From NCBI RefSeq assembly GCF_013167955.1, contig NZ_BLWF01000001.1, positions 434,001-498,000 of the forward strand: DNA of 64,000 nt, read 5' to 3'. Positions 32,424 to 41,311 of this stretch are shown piece by piece. The translations under genes and the position numbers were made by a program. This DNA is from Thermanaeromonas sp. C210. Lineage in GTDB: Bacteria > Bacillota > DSM-521 > Neomoorellales > Neomoorellaceae. Position 1 is the stretch's first letter. The number at the start of each line of letters is the position of its first letter. A model generated the notes under the pieces. The model was not told the origin of the DNA, did not search any database, and saw only the letters and a list, made by a program, of their open reading frames with translations.

Positions 32424-34402
32424 AGGCGAGCAACCTCCACAAAACAATCATAAAAAGCGCACCCGGGGAAACCGGTAGTGAGACTACCCAGGTCGGTAGG
32501 CAGGGGAGAAGTTAGCTTGTTCACATTATAATTACTCTTACCGTACCAGGCCTCGTAAGCCACCACCACATCCTGGGGCACTCCCGGGTCTATTTTCACC
32601 CGGGCGACAATTTCCCCCTGGTCGTTGAATATTCGCGCCAGTTCGCCTTCTTGTAGGTGGCGCTTCTCGGCAGTGACCGGATGGATAAGCAAAAAGGGTT
32701 CAGGATTAATGGCCAGCAACCAGTCCAGATTTTGAAACTGGGAATGGAGGCTATACTGTTGGTGGGGGCTCAGGAGCCGCAAGGGATAGCGGAGCGGAGG
32801 CGATAAGGGGGGTACGTAAACGGGAGAACACAAAAAATTGATCTTGCTGGGAAAAGCAGCCTCCACCTGGGCTTTGCGCGGGCCCTTCAAAAGCTCCTGC
32901 CAGGATTCCATTCCCAGGAGATTTTGCATTTTTTCATCGAAAAGACTATCCAACCAGTCAGTAGGCCCTTTATCGGTGGGGAAAGTGCTGCTCCCCGGAG
33001 CCAGCTCGTTAAGTTTAGCTGCCAGGGCAGAAACAATCTCCAGGTCGCTTTTGGCTTCAAGCCACGGCGGGATGGCCGGCTCGTTGACGGCCACCCAGTA
33101 ATGCCAGTAGCTGGAAACAATATCCCACTCCTCAAAGAGGGTACAGGCAGGTAGCACTACATCTGAGAGCTGGGCTGTAGGGGTGAGGAAATGATCTACC
33201 GTTACAATCATGTCCACGGTATTCAAAGCCTCACTTACTCGCCCGGCGCCTGCTTCCTGGCTCACCGGGTTGCGACAGGACACCCATAAAAACTTTACTG
33301 GAGGATCAGAAGCAGCTAAGATCTCCGCCGCAAAATTATTGATGTTCAGGTAACGATTGGGACTCCGATAGTCCTTAGGAGGCTCCACCTGGAAGCCTCG
33401 CGGCCAGGTATGCTGGTGGGCATAATAAACTCCCCCGTTTTCTTCACCCAGGTGGCCGGTTATAGCAGCCAGGGCGTTGATAGCCCGCACGTTTTGGCCC
33501 CCATTGGTATGGCGCTGGAGGCCAAAGCCGATCCAAATAGCAGCCGGCCTGGTGGTAGCATAAATTTCGGCCAGGGTAGCTATGGCTTCCGGTGGAAGGC
33601 CGGTTTCTCCCGCCGCCCAATCTAGGGTTAAAGCTGCTAGTTGACGGCTAAAGTCCTCCCACCCTACGGTATAATGCTTTACATAATGGTGGTCATAAAG
33701 GGAATGCTGGTATATATAGGCTGCAGCGCCTAAGGCCAGCGCACCATCGCTGCCGGGTTTAACCTGCAGATATAAGTCAGCCCACCTGGCTGTCGGCGTG
33801 AAAACTGGATCGATGGCTATAATTTTAGCTCCTTGCCGCCGGGCCTCCTGCAAAAAGGAAAGGGAATGAACCGAGGTCCAGGCCGGGTTGGTGCCCCAGA
33901 GGATAAGGCACTTACTCTGGCCCATCTTCTCCGGATCGGGACTGTGCACGGTCCCGAAATCGAGGAGAAAGGCATCCAACCCGGCCGACCAACAGGGAGA
34001 GCCCCCGGCCCGGGTGGTGCCGCCGAGGCTGTCGAAAAAGGCTTCCACTGCATTGTGCAGCCAGCCAAAATTGCCCGAGTATTTATTAAGGCATAAGGGC
34101 AGGGTGCTACCATATTTCTCTTTAATGGTCAGCATCTGCTCCGCTATAATTTCCAAAGCTTCACCCCAGGAAAGGCGCTGCCAGTTTCCCGAACCCCGGG
34201 GATATTGCCGCAAGGGGTAGCGCAGACGCTCCGGGCTATAAACCCGGCGCAGGTAAGCATAACCCTTGGCGCAGAGGCGACCGCGGGTAAAACCGTGGTG
34301 TGGGTCGCCTTCGATTTTGACTATCTTGCCGCCTTCCACGTAAGTCAACATGGCGCAAGCGTCATAGCAGTTGCAGGGGCAGACAGAGCGATAAACCGGC
34401 AT
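32420..34402 (-). CDS. Molybdopterin oxidoreductase catalytic subunit without Tat signal
   Basis: A 660-residue DMSO-reductase-family protein. It begins directly with the [4Fe-4S] motif (VCPCNCYDACAMLTYV...CAKGYAY), with no twin-arginine signal, so it is expected in the cytoplasm. It aligns throughout with the Tat-exported subunit at 38218-40416: both share GYGLQ/GFGLQRHTNGGQNVR, the NPAWTSVHS segment and the C-terminal VVAYEAWYG. A Cys in GSPCWSAGLDAF is a candidate metal ligand (inference). The substrate is unknown. A MITE sits 69 bases upstream of its start. Confidence 0.88.
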   Translation of the reverse strand: MPVYRSVCPCNCYDACAMLTYVEGGKIVKIEGDPHHGFTRGRLCAKGYAYLRRVYSPERLRYPLRQYPRGSGNWQRLSWGEALEIIAEQMLTIKEKYGSTLPLCLNKYSGNFGWLHNAVEAFFDSLGGTTRAGGSPCWSAGLDAFLLDFGTVHSPDPEKMGQSKCLILWGTNPAWTSVHSLSFLQEARRQGAKIIAIDPVFTPTARWADLYLQVKPGSDGALALGAAAYIYQHSLYDHHYVKHYTVGWEDFSRQLAALTLDWAAGETGLPPEAIATLAEIYATTRPAAIWIGFGLQRHTNGGQNVRAINALAAITGHLGEENGGVYYAHQHTWPRGFQVEPPKDYRSPNRYLNINNFAAEILAASDPPVKFLWVSCRNPVSQEAGAGRVSEALNTVDMIVTVDHFLTPTAQLSDVVLPACTLFEEWDIVSSYWHYWVAVNEPAIPPWLEAKSDLEIVSALAAKLNELAPGSSTFPTDKGPTDWLDSLFDEKMQNLLGMESWQELLKGPRKAQVEAAFPSKINFLCSPVYVPPLSPPLRYPLRLLSPHQQYSLHSQFQNLDWLLAINPEPFLLIHPVTAEKRHLQEGELARIFNDQGEIVARVKIDPGVPQDVVVAYEAWYGKSNYNVNKLTSPLPTDLGSLTTGFPGCAFYDCFVEVARL

Positions 34403-34470
34403 ATGCTTTTTCTTACTCCTTTTGCGTATATTCTAACATAGGCCTTTCTGAGCTACAATACATGAATAAT

Positions 34471-34732
34471 CTGGCGTATCCCCAGTTTGGCTTCTAGGCC
34501 TGCTTGGCTTCAGCTCGCTCCGGAAACCCTCGCAGGCCAAACTATCACTCAGCCTCAAGCTCCGGCGGACTTCCCGGCAAATTCGGCATCCTGCCTCAGT
34601 TGCCGGCCTCGGGCATCCATGCCCTCGGGTCCGCCTCCGCTTTCGGCTTCGCTAAGTTTGGCTGCCGCTCGGGTTTAGTCGCTCGCTTGAAGCCTAAGCA
34701 GGCCTTCCCAGCAAAAACTGGGGATAACTCAG
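34471..34732 (-). mobile_element. MITE-like element, copy 2, inverted (262 bp)
   Basis: The same family as 13741-14003, but in reverse orientation: it begins CTGGCGTATCCCCAGTTT and ends AAAACTGGGGATAACTCAG. The flanking target duplication ATGAATAAT is perfect (34462-34470 and 34733-34741). It lies just upstream of the molybdopterin oxidoreductase gene at 34402 and could affect its promoter. Confidence 0.85.
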
Positions 34733-34873
34733 ATGAATAATGGCTTCGCCGGTAACACCCATTTCTTCCTTTCCCACTGACTTGGTCGGGTTGGGGGCTG
34801 CCCCCCTTCCCCTCTACGATGGTAGAGAGGCGTCACCCTTAGCGGTACTACCCCAAATAGCAGTTTCCTTCCC

Positions 34874-35623
34874 TCATTCCTTGTAGTCAACTTGAATTTC
34901 CTTTTTAGGCAAAAACCTCCCTTTCTTGCCGAACAAGCTCATGACAAGGTCGTACAAAAAATGGCTCCACACCGCTGTCCAGATACTCCTGGTATACCAA
35001 TAGAGCCAGCCTAATGCTAACCCGTACCCAAGAACCGACACCCCAAGAACGGGTTTCTTGAGGTATCGAAAATGGAACACAGCGAAGAACGCTGCGGATG
35101 CGCCGATACCCAGCGGAACCGAAGACAACCACTGCATCAGGAGCGATTGGAGGGCAGCCCGGAAAAAGATCTCTTCTGCGACGGCGGTCAGGGCCATGAG
35201 GAAAAAGATGTGGAGATAACTCAATTGACTAAAGTAGAGATTAGTTCTGTCATACCATAACCTGTCGGGCAGGAATCTGGGCATGAATGTGGCCACCGCC
35301 ATTGCAAACAACATGAAAATGATCGCCATGATCGTTCCTAGACCTAAAACCTGCCACAGGTTCCCCACATCCAGCAAAACACTCCACGAAACTCCGTAAT
35401 TGAAATGACCCCACAACAGCAGGGCGAGTCCCCATATACCAAGGGTTGACGTATTGACGTAAATCACCCAAAGAGGAAGGCTCTGACTCTTTTGCTGCCT
35501 GTCTCCTCCCACTATCATGTCTCCTCCTCGTTTCCAGGGCGGTAGACCCAACTCTCGGTGCACGACCATCTCCGCTTCATTTCCGCTTCCACTCTGCTTT
35601 TCGAACATATGTTTTGTGGCCAA
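34874..35623 (-). CDS. CPBP-family intramembrane metalloprotease
   Basis: A 249-residue membrane protein with about six to seven hydrophobic segments. The CPBP (Abi) motif is present: EEIFFRAAL with the paired Glu and the Arg, then FHF in the next helix and SHFLYD with a further His in the last conserved helix. Family members cleave prenylated or other membrane substrates, and in bacteria often act in bacteriocin self-immunity. It stands alone between a MITE and the IMPase gene. The ATG start is conservative; AAGGAGG is not clearly seen. Confidence 0.8.
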   Translation of the reverse strand: MATKHMFEKQSGSGNEAEMVVHRELGLPPWKRGGDMIVGGDRQQKSQSLPLWVIYVNTSTLGIWGLALLLWGHFNYGVSWSVLLDVGNLWQVLGLGTIMAIIFMLFAMAVATFMPRFLPDRLWYDRTNLYFSQLSYLHIFFLMALTAVAEEIFFRAALQSLLMQWLSSVPLGIGASAAFFAVFHFRYLKKPVLGVSVLGYGLALGWLYWYTRSIWTAVWSHFLYDLVMSLFGKKGRFLPKKEIQVDYKE

Positions 35624-35674
35624 CCTACAAAAAACCTGGTAGCAAGTACTCCTACCCGGCTTTTTCTTTTTTAT

Positions 35675-36496
35675 CTACCGCCTGGAGAGCAGGCGGACGA
35701 GCTCGCTATGGATTCTTCCGTTGGTTGCCAGTATAGAAGGGCTAGACAAAGAAAAAGGCTCCCCCTGGCAAGTAGTAACACATCCTCCAGCTTCTTCTAC
35801 CAAAAGCTTACCTGCTGCTACGTCCCACGGGGAAAGCCTCCATTCCCAGTATCCTGTAAGCCGACCACATGCTACATAGGCCAGCTCTAGGGCAGCCGAA
35901 CCCAAAGACCTCAAATCGCGCACCCGGGGAGCAACAACCCGGATGTTGATTAAAGTTTCTTCCTCGGCAGATAAGTTATAAGGAAAGCCGGTACACACTA
36001 AGCTCTCCAGCAAAGTATTCTCTTGGGAAACCCTTATGGGTTTATCGTTAAGCCAGGAGCCCAAGTTTCTATGGGCGTAAAATATCTCCTCGCGATTGGG
36101 GTCGTAGACCACTCCGAGGACAATATCTCCCCCTCGCTGTAGGGCAATAGAAATGCTAAAAAAGGGTAAGCCTTGGACAAAGTTGGTAGTTCCATCCAAA
36201 GGATCGATGATCCATAGATCGGGTGGTGGGCCATCTTCCCCACCTGTACCAGGCGCTTCTATCCCTCCTTCTTCACCTAAAATCCTATCCCCCGGAAAAT
36301 TCTCCCGTAAAAGTTTTTTAATCAAGGCTTCTGACTGCCGATCTACCTCGGTCACAAGATCCGTGACCGAGGTTTTAGTAGAGAAGTGATCAACCTTTCC
36401 CAAGGCCTCCCGGACGTATCTCCCAGCTTGAAAGGCGGCCTGCTTGGCTATCTCAAGCTTACTTTTTAAATCCTCGTACCTATCTTGCATATTCAC
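35675..36496 (-). CDS. Inositol monophosphatase family protein (SuhB-like)
   Basis: A 273-residue phosphatase with the complete metal-binding motifs: LGEEGG (Glu), WIIDPLDGTTNFVQG (Asp-x-Leu-Asp-Gly) and WRLSPWDVAAGKLLVEEAGG (third metal site). It hydrolyses inositol-1-phosphate or a related sugar phosphate, and family members also act on PAP or fructose-1,6-bisphosphate. ATG 36496 follows AAGGAGAAGG. It is a single gene, and its closest neighbours are unrelated. Confidence 0.9.
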   Translation of the reverse strand: MNMQDRYEDLKSKLEIAKQAAFQAGRYVREALGKVDHFSTKTSVTDLVTEVDRQSEALIKKLLRENFPGDRILGEEGGIEAPGTGGEDGPPPDLWIIDPLDGTTNFVQGLPFFSISIALQRGGDIVLGVVYDPNREEIFYAHRNLGSWLNDKPIRVSQENTLLESLVCTGFPYNLSAEEETLINIRVVAPRVRDLRSLGSAALELAYVACGRLTGYWEWRLSPWDVAAGKLLVEEAGGCVTTCQGEPFSLSSPSILATNGRIHSELVRLLSRR

Positions 36497-36658
36497 CTTC
36501 TCCTTCCCTAGGCTTACTTTCCAGACCTACTGTGGCGTTAGCTTGATATAGTGTAACCTAAGTTTTTTAACCGGGGAAGGATATTAGCCTGCAGACTACC
36601 CAACACCACCAGCATCATGGCTGGTGAAGTCTCAAACCTATTGACCCGGGTCTTGACG

Positions 36659-36723
36659 CCGCGAAGGAGACCTTTGCAAGCGCAAGCCAAGCAGGCCTGG
36701 AATCAAAACTAGGGATAACTCAG
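36659..36723 (+). mobile_element. Half copy of the MITE family
   Basis: Matches the last 65 bases of copy 1 (13741-14003): CGCGAAGGAGACCTTTGC, GCCAAGCAGGCCTGG and ATCAAAACTAGGGATAACTCAG at the end. The left half is missing and no target duplication is found. It is a decayed or partial copy. Confidence 0.7.
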
Positions 36724-36759
36724 CAGCGGGCCTTGTCTTAAACTAATACTAAAGCAAAA

Positions 36760-36800
36760 GGATAATCGAGCATAGGTTATTATGCTCGATTATCCTTTTT
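36760..36800. terminator. Perfect-stem bidirectional terminator
   Basis: GGATAATCGAGCATA pairs perfectly with TATGCTCGATTATCC around a 6-base loop and is followed by TTTTT. On the minus strand it ends with TTTTGC after the stem, so it closes the minus-strand dms-like operon and may also act on the plus strand. Confidence 0.88.
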
Positions 36801-36826
36801 GGCTTAATTGCCCCACGAAAGGTCCT

Positions 36827-37648
36827 CTACCCTATACCCAGGGCAACGGCGGTGCCATAAAAAAGGGCCCGGCCCAAAAACTCACCTACCAGCAGGAAAA
36901 TAAAAAGGCTTAAGGTTATAGAGGGCGAACCCTCTTCTTGCCGGAGCAACCGGTAGCTTAAAGAAAGGGGTACCAGCCACCCAGTTACTACTCTAAGCCA
37001 CCACCAAGGGCTGGCCAAGAGGGTATTAAGGGTTATACGGGCTTCCGGACCCGCTGCAGCCAGGAAGGTGAGATAAGAAGCACTACTTATAAGGCTTAAA
37101 AGGAGAAGAAGGGAAACAACAAAGCCGCAGGTGCTGGGGCTAAAGCCCACCGGTACTTCGGGTCGATACTGTTTGACGAGGGCAGCCAGGGCCATACCTA
37201 GCAGGAAGGAAGTTAAGAAAAAGGACAGGATAGTCTGGAAGTTATTCCAGGCCGGACGGGCGGGCAAAAGGTAGATAAGGGAACTGGACAGTACCCCCAG
37301 AAGGCCAGTGCCCAAGGCAAAAGTAGCCGCTGTGCGGGCTGCCGCCGCATTTTGCCTCCTTTCGCTTAAAACAGCTATTACTAGGGCCAGGAAAGAGAGG
37401 GCAAAGAACAGGACCTCGCGGCTTAGCCAGGAAGAAGAAAGATTAGACAGGGCCCGATATGCCCCCTCCGGGTGCCCCAGGTGCCCTAAGGAGACCAACA
37501 AAGCGAGGCCTAAAAGCCCTGCTGGCAGCAACCAGGTAAGGACGGGGTTTTGCCGGCCGGCTACCGGTCGCACTACAAAAATTAGGTACCCTACGGCCAT
37601 TTGGGAAAGCACCGTAAATAGTACCAGGAACCACTCCCCGGTTGCCAT
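36827..37648 (-). CDS. DmsC-like membrane anchor subunit
   Basis: A 273-residue integral membrane protein with eight predicted transmembrane segments. It is of the DmsC/YnfH family: N-terminus EWFLVLFTVLSQMAVGYLIF, the segment LGHPEGAYRALSNLSSSWLSREVLFF, and the conserved LASPWWWLRVVTGW. It takes electrons from the quinone pool to the ferredoxin subunit. It follows the DmsB-like gene directly with no gap. Confidence 0.88.
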   Translation of the reverse strand: MATGEWFLVLFTVLSQMAVGYLIFVVRPVAGRQNPVLTWLLPAGLLGLALLVSLGHLGHPEGAYRALSNLSSSWLSREVLFFALSFLALVIAVLSERRQNAAAARTAATFALGTGLLGVLSSSLIYLLPARPAWNNFQTILSFFLTSFLLGMALAALVKQYRPEVPVGFSPSTCGFVVSLLLLLSLISSASYLTFLAAAGPEARITLNTLLASPWWWLRVVTGWLVPLSLSYRLLRQEEGSPSITLSLFIFLLVGEFLGRALFYGTAVALGIG

Positions 37649-38221
37649 TTAGCCATCCCTCCTTATCTGCATCCCTACCCGCGGAGGTACAAAGCGGATG
37701 GAAGGTCGGGTAATACCGATGTTAGGGAAACCCGGCAGCGACTTTACAGTGCCCATAGAGGGGAAGGCGTTAAGCTCGATTATTTTCAAAGCTTCTACCG
37801 GGCAGGCCGCTACACAGGCCGGTTCCTCACCGCGGTCAATCTTCTGATAACAAAGTTGACATTTTTCCACCTTACGCTCCTTTTCGTTATATTGGGGCGC
37901 TCCATAAGGGCAGGCCATGGTGCACAGACGGCAGCCGATGCAGCGATCATGATTGTGCAGTACGATACCATCCTCCCGCTTGCTATAAGCTTTAACCGGA
38001 CACACTTTGAGGCAGGCGGGATCAGCGCAATGGTTGCAGGCCAGGGACATGAAGTTTCTTTCCGGGTAGGGAAGATTTTCTTCCTTCTGCGGGTAAACGC
38101 GGCGCCAGCGCGGCTTAACTTCCGTCTGGTATTCATTTTTACAGGCCATTTCACAGCTAAAACAGCCTAAACACTTTTCCGTGTCCACCAAGAAACCCAG
38201 CTGCTTGCTCAAGGATATCAC
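37649..38221 (-). CDS. DmsB-like 4Fe-4S electron transfer subunit
   Basis: A 190-residue subunit with four [4Fe-4S] Cys groups: CLGCFSCEMAC, CNHCADPACLKVC, CIGCRLCTMAC, and CQLCYQKIDRG...CVAAC. The GTG start at 38221 overlaps the catalytic-subunit stop (GTGA). It relays electrons between the membrane anchor and the exported catalytic subunit. It is a close paralogue of the ferredoxin at 31866-32423. Confidence 0.9.
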   Translation of the reverse strand: MISLSKQLGFLVDTEKCLGCFSCEMACKNEYQTEVKPRWRRVYPQKEENLPYPERNFMSLACNHCADPACLKVCPVKAYSKREDGIVLHNHDRCIGCRLCTMACPYGAPQYNEKERKVEKCQLCYQKIDRGEEPACVAACPVEALKIIELNAFPSMGTVKSLPGFPNIGITRPSIRFVPPRVGMQIRRDG

Positions 38222-40416
38222 CTCACCTTATCTATGTTGACGAAATTGTCGTGGAAGGCCAGGCCCCGGTTCCCCGTAGCTTTTTTGCCCATGTCACTGG
38301 GCACCGCTTTCACGGTATAATTGACATTATAATCGAGATCCTTGTACCATGCTTCGTAAGCCACGAGCACGTCAGGTGCTGTAGTGGCTGTAATCTTGGC
38401 TTTCAAAATAACATAGCCGATGTCGTTATACACCTTTACCCAGTCGCCGTCGTTAATCCCTCTTTCTTTAGCGGTAGCAGGATGAATCTCCACGTAGGGC
38501 TCAAGGCTTACATTCATCATCCAGTCGATGTTCTGGAACTGGGAATGCAAGCCGTGGCGCCAGTGGGGCGTGAATAAGCGATAGGGGTACTGGGACGGCG
38601 CCTGTTTTTCCGGCACATAGACGGGCAGGGCCGGAAGCCCGTATTTAGTGGCTTCCAGGGATTTAATTTCGATCTTACCGGACGGTGTGCGGAATTTCCC
38701 GTCGGACCAGGCCGCTGCCGGCAACTTAGCTTTTCGCGGACCTTCTTTCAGTTCACGGTAATCTTTGATGCCTAGGAGGTCTAGCATCTTTTGATTAAAC
38801 TCTTTGCCCACCCATTCCTCCAGATTGCCGCTGGTAGGATAAGTGCAAGAGCCGGGCTCCAGGGCGTTTAATTTCGCCGAAAGCATCATGGCGATCTCCA
38901 CATCGTTTTTGGCTTCAAAATAGGGTTCGATGGCCTTTTCGTTGAGGCCTACCCAGTAGTGCCAATAACTGGCATTAACTCCGCATTCTTCAAAATGTGT
39001 CGTAGCCGGGAGAACAATATCCGACCAGGCGGCTGTGCGGGTGAGGAAATGGTCGACAGTTACCACCAAGTCTATATTCTCTAAGGCCTTCTGGATTACC
39101 TGGGGTTCAGGATCTTGAGATAAAGGATTGCGGCAGGCGATCCAGAGCATCTTGATGGGCGGGTTATCGGTGTTGAGCAGCTCGGCGCCGAAGTTGTTTA
39201 TGTTGATGAAGCGGTCCGACATGGTACCGTCCGGTGTTTTCACTCCCACCGAACCCTGCGGCTTAGGCATATTCATGGCCGCATAATTGAAGCCCCAGGT
39301 CTCCAGGTGGCCGTAAAGGGCTCCACCGCCGCTCTTACCCACGTTACCGGTGATCACGGCCAAGGCATCGATGGTCCTTACGTTCTGGCCGCCGTTGGTA
39401 TGGCGCTGCAGGCCGTAGCCGATCCAGATGGCTGCCGGTTTGGTGGTGGCATACTCCCGGGCCAGGTTGGCAATAACTTCGGCAGGAATGCCGGTTATGC
39501 GGCTGGCCCAATCCAGGGTTACTTCCCGGCGCAGGTAGTCAAAGAACTCTTCCCAGCCGATGGCATTGGCCTTAAGGTATTCTAAATCCCCCCACCCGTT
39601 ATCCAGGATATGGCGGGCCATACCTAGGGCCAGGGCGCCGTCGGTGCTGGGCTTGATCTGGAGATAGAGGTCAGCCTTGGAAGCTGTCTGGGTAACGATG
39701 GGATCGATGACTACTATTTTGGCGCCCCTCTCCCGGGCTTGATACAAAAAGCGGAAGGAATGCACCGAAGTCCAGGCCGGGTTGACCCCCCAAAGGATAA
39801 TATAACGGGAATTAACCAGGTCCTCCGGGTCGTTGTTCCAGAGGGTGCCGAAATCGAAAGTTTGGGCATCTATACCTGCCGGCCAGCAAGGCGTCCCCAA
39901 AGCCCGGGTAGTGTAGCCTATGCTGCTAAAAAAGCCGTCAATGCCATAATGGAGAATATCAAAATTGCCGGAGTATTTATTAAGGCAAATGGGCAGGGTG
40001 CTGCCGTACTCTTTCTTGAGGGCCAAAATCTTGCGGGCAATGATATCTAAGGCTTCATCCCAGGAAATCCGTTTCCAGTTGCCAGAGCCGCGGGGCTCCT
40101 GTTTAAGAGGATATTTCAACCGATCTGGGCTATAAACCCGGCGGGTATACGTGTACCCTTTAACGCAGAGGCGACCGTTGGTGAAGGTGTTTTGGGGATC
40201 ACCGGTTACCTCACGCAAGACACCATCTTTTACATAGCTAAGCATACTGCAGGTATCGTAGCAGTTACGGGGGCAGACATTGCGGAAAACTTTAAATCCT
40301 TCACCTGCTTCTACGCCTTTAGCCTGGGGAGCATAATGTAGGCCGCCCACAGCAGCTAAAGCGCCTCCCGCGGCTAGACCCTTTAAAAAGGAGCGACGGG
40401 AAATTTTATAATCCAT
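38218..40416 (-). CDS. Tat-exported molybdopterin oxidoreductase catalytic subunit (DmsA/PhsA-like)
   Basis: A 732-residue catalytic subunit. The twin-arginine signal is SRRSFLKG at residues 6-13 followed by a short hydrophobic core. It carries a [4Fe-4S] motif, CPRNCYDTCSMLSYV...CVKGYTY, then the molybdopterin domains (GYGLQRHTNGGQNVRTIDALA). It is expected outside the membrane, attached to the DmsB and DmsC-like subunits. The acceptor may be DMSO, a sulfur compound or another oxyanion; the sequence does not decide. A Cys in GTPCWPAGIDAQ may be the metal ligand rather than Ser (inference). ATG 40416 follows GGGAGGTGAGC. Confidence 0.9.
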   Translation of the reverse strand: MDYKISRRSFLKGLAAGGALAAVGGLHYAPQAKGVEAGEGFKVFRNVCPRNCYDTCSMLSYVKDGVLREVTGDPQNTFTNGRLCVKGYTYTRRVYSPDRLKYPLKQEPRGSGNWKRISWDEALDIIARKILALKKEYGSTLPICLNKYSGNFDILHYGIDGFFSSIGYTTRALGTPCWPAGIDAQTFDFGTLWNNDPEDLVNSRYIILWGVNPAWTSVHSFRFLYQARERGAKIVVIDPIVTQTASKADLYLQIKPSTDGALALGMARHILDNGWGDLEYLKANAIGWEEFFDYLRREVTLDWASRITGIPAEVIANLAREYATTKPAAIWIGYGLQRHTNGGQNVRTIDALAVITGNVGKSGGGALYGHLETWGFNYAAMNMPKPQGSVGVKTPDGTMSDRFININNFGAELLNTDNPPIKMLWIACRNPLSQDPEPQVIQKALENIDLVVTVDHFLTRTAAWSDIVLPATTHFEECGVNASYWHYWVGLNEKAIEPYFEAKNDVEIAMMLSAKLNALEPGSCTYPTSGNLEEWVGKEFNQKMLDLLGIKDYRELKEGPRKAKLPAAAWSDGKFRTPSGKIEIKSLEATKYGLPALPVYVPEKQAPSQYPYRLFTPHWRHGLHSQFQNIDWMMNVSLEPYVEIHPATAKERGINDGDWVKVYNDIGYVILKAKITATTAPDVLVAYEAWYKDLDYNVNYTVKAVPSDMGKKATGNRGLAFHDNFVNIDKVR

Positions 40417-40449
40417 AAGCTCACCTCCCGGAAAAGTGCTTTAGATGCT

Positions 40450-40626
40450 CTAAATATTGGGCTTGCCGCTATCCGATCCCCCCAGCTTATCTTCGTAGAT
40501 TACGCCCCGATAATTGGGATCCGTCGGGCCGCTTTGCACGGATATGTTTTTTAAATTGCTGCCACAGCTTAGGAGAAAAAGGCTAAGCGCCGTAAGCAGC
40601 AGCCAACAGATTATGTTCTTTTTCAT
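40450..40626 (-). CDS. Small lipoprotein upstream of the dms-like operon
   Basis: A 58-residue frame from ATG 40626, behind GGGGGTTGGG. It starts MKKNIICWLLLTALSLFLLS followed by Cys21, a good lipobox (LLSC). The mature part is 38 residues, mostly polar (SVQSGPTDPNYRGVIYEDKLGGS). It lies 33 bases upstream of the Tat-exported catalytic subunit in the same direction and is probably the first gene of that operon. I do not recognise a family; an assembly or anchoring role is possible. Confidence 0.65.
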   Translation of the reverse strand: MKKNIICWLLLTALSLFLLSCGSNLKNISVQSGPTDPNYRGVIYEDKLGGSDSGKPNI

Positions 40627-40639
40627 CCCAACCCCCGCC

Positions 40640-41248
40640 TTTTCCTTGTGCTTGATAGCCTTATTACAATTTCGTTAAATTCTGGCCCGCTACCTTTGGA
40701 ATAAATTAAAACTTGGCCCAATCGCTTTTGCGCCAAATACAAAGACTAGGCCTCGTAAACATCGCTAATAACTCGCCCTTTGAGTGGCCTTAGAGTGTTT
40801 GAGTTAAATTTTTATTCAGTAGCTTCTGGTGTACAGCATATTTTGTGAAATGTGATAGATAGTATTCATTAAGAACCTTTTCGCTATGACTAGAGCAGAT
40901 GGGGAGTGGAAGCGGAGCAGAAACGGAGAGGGTCTTCGCTATCCGCGAAATGGATTTAGTGGAATTTTGCAGGGCAAGGGAATATTCGGGAGTGCTGGAC
41001 GGGGGCGTTCGGCACAAAGGTCATTCAGGACTTCCTAAACAAGCTAGATGGCCGGGGGTGCCTCTAAGTACTTTAACGGCTTAGAGCGCTTTTTAGGTGA
41101 CTGTTTGGGCCTTCCCTTATAACAGTAGGAAAATTCTGTCTAATGTCCCTTCGTGAATATAGTCTTCGGCGTTTTCCTCGAGTGAGGCTCATCACCGCCC
41201 TGTTTGCCTGCCGCTACCTACTTAAATTTTACATAGCCCTAGGGTTGG
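40640..41248. other. Long intergenic region, nothing recognised
   Basis: About 600 bases between the dms-like operon and the prenyl synthase gene. A 61-codon frame (40899-41084, plus strand) has no family resemblance and no clear ribosome binding site. The operon promoter is expected near 40630-40740, which is AT-rich, but I cannot place the boxes. Confidence 0.4.
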
Positions 41249-41311
41249 GTGTATCGTTGTCGGTCCAGAGGCCATAATAAGAACGAAAATAACAAAGGAG
41301 GCACTACATTC

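Noticed and set aside
40899-41084. 61-codon frame in the 40.6-41.2 kb intergenic region
   Set aside because: No family resemblance and no clear ribosome binding site.
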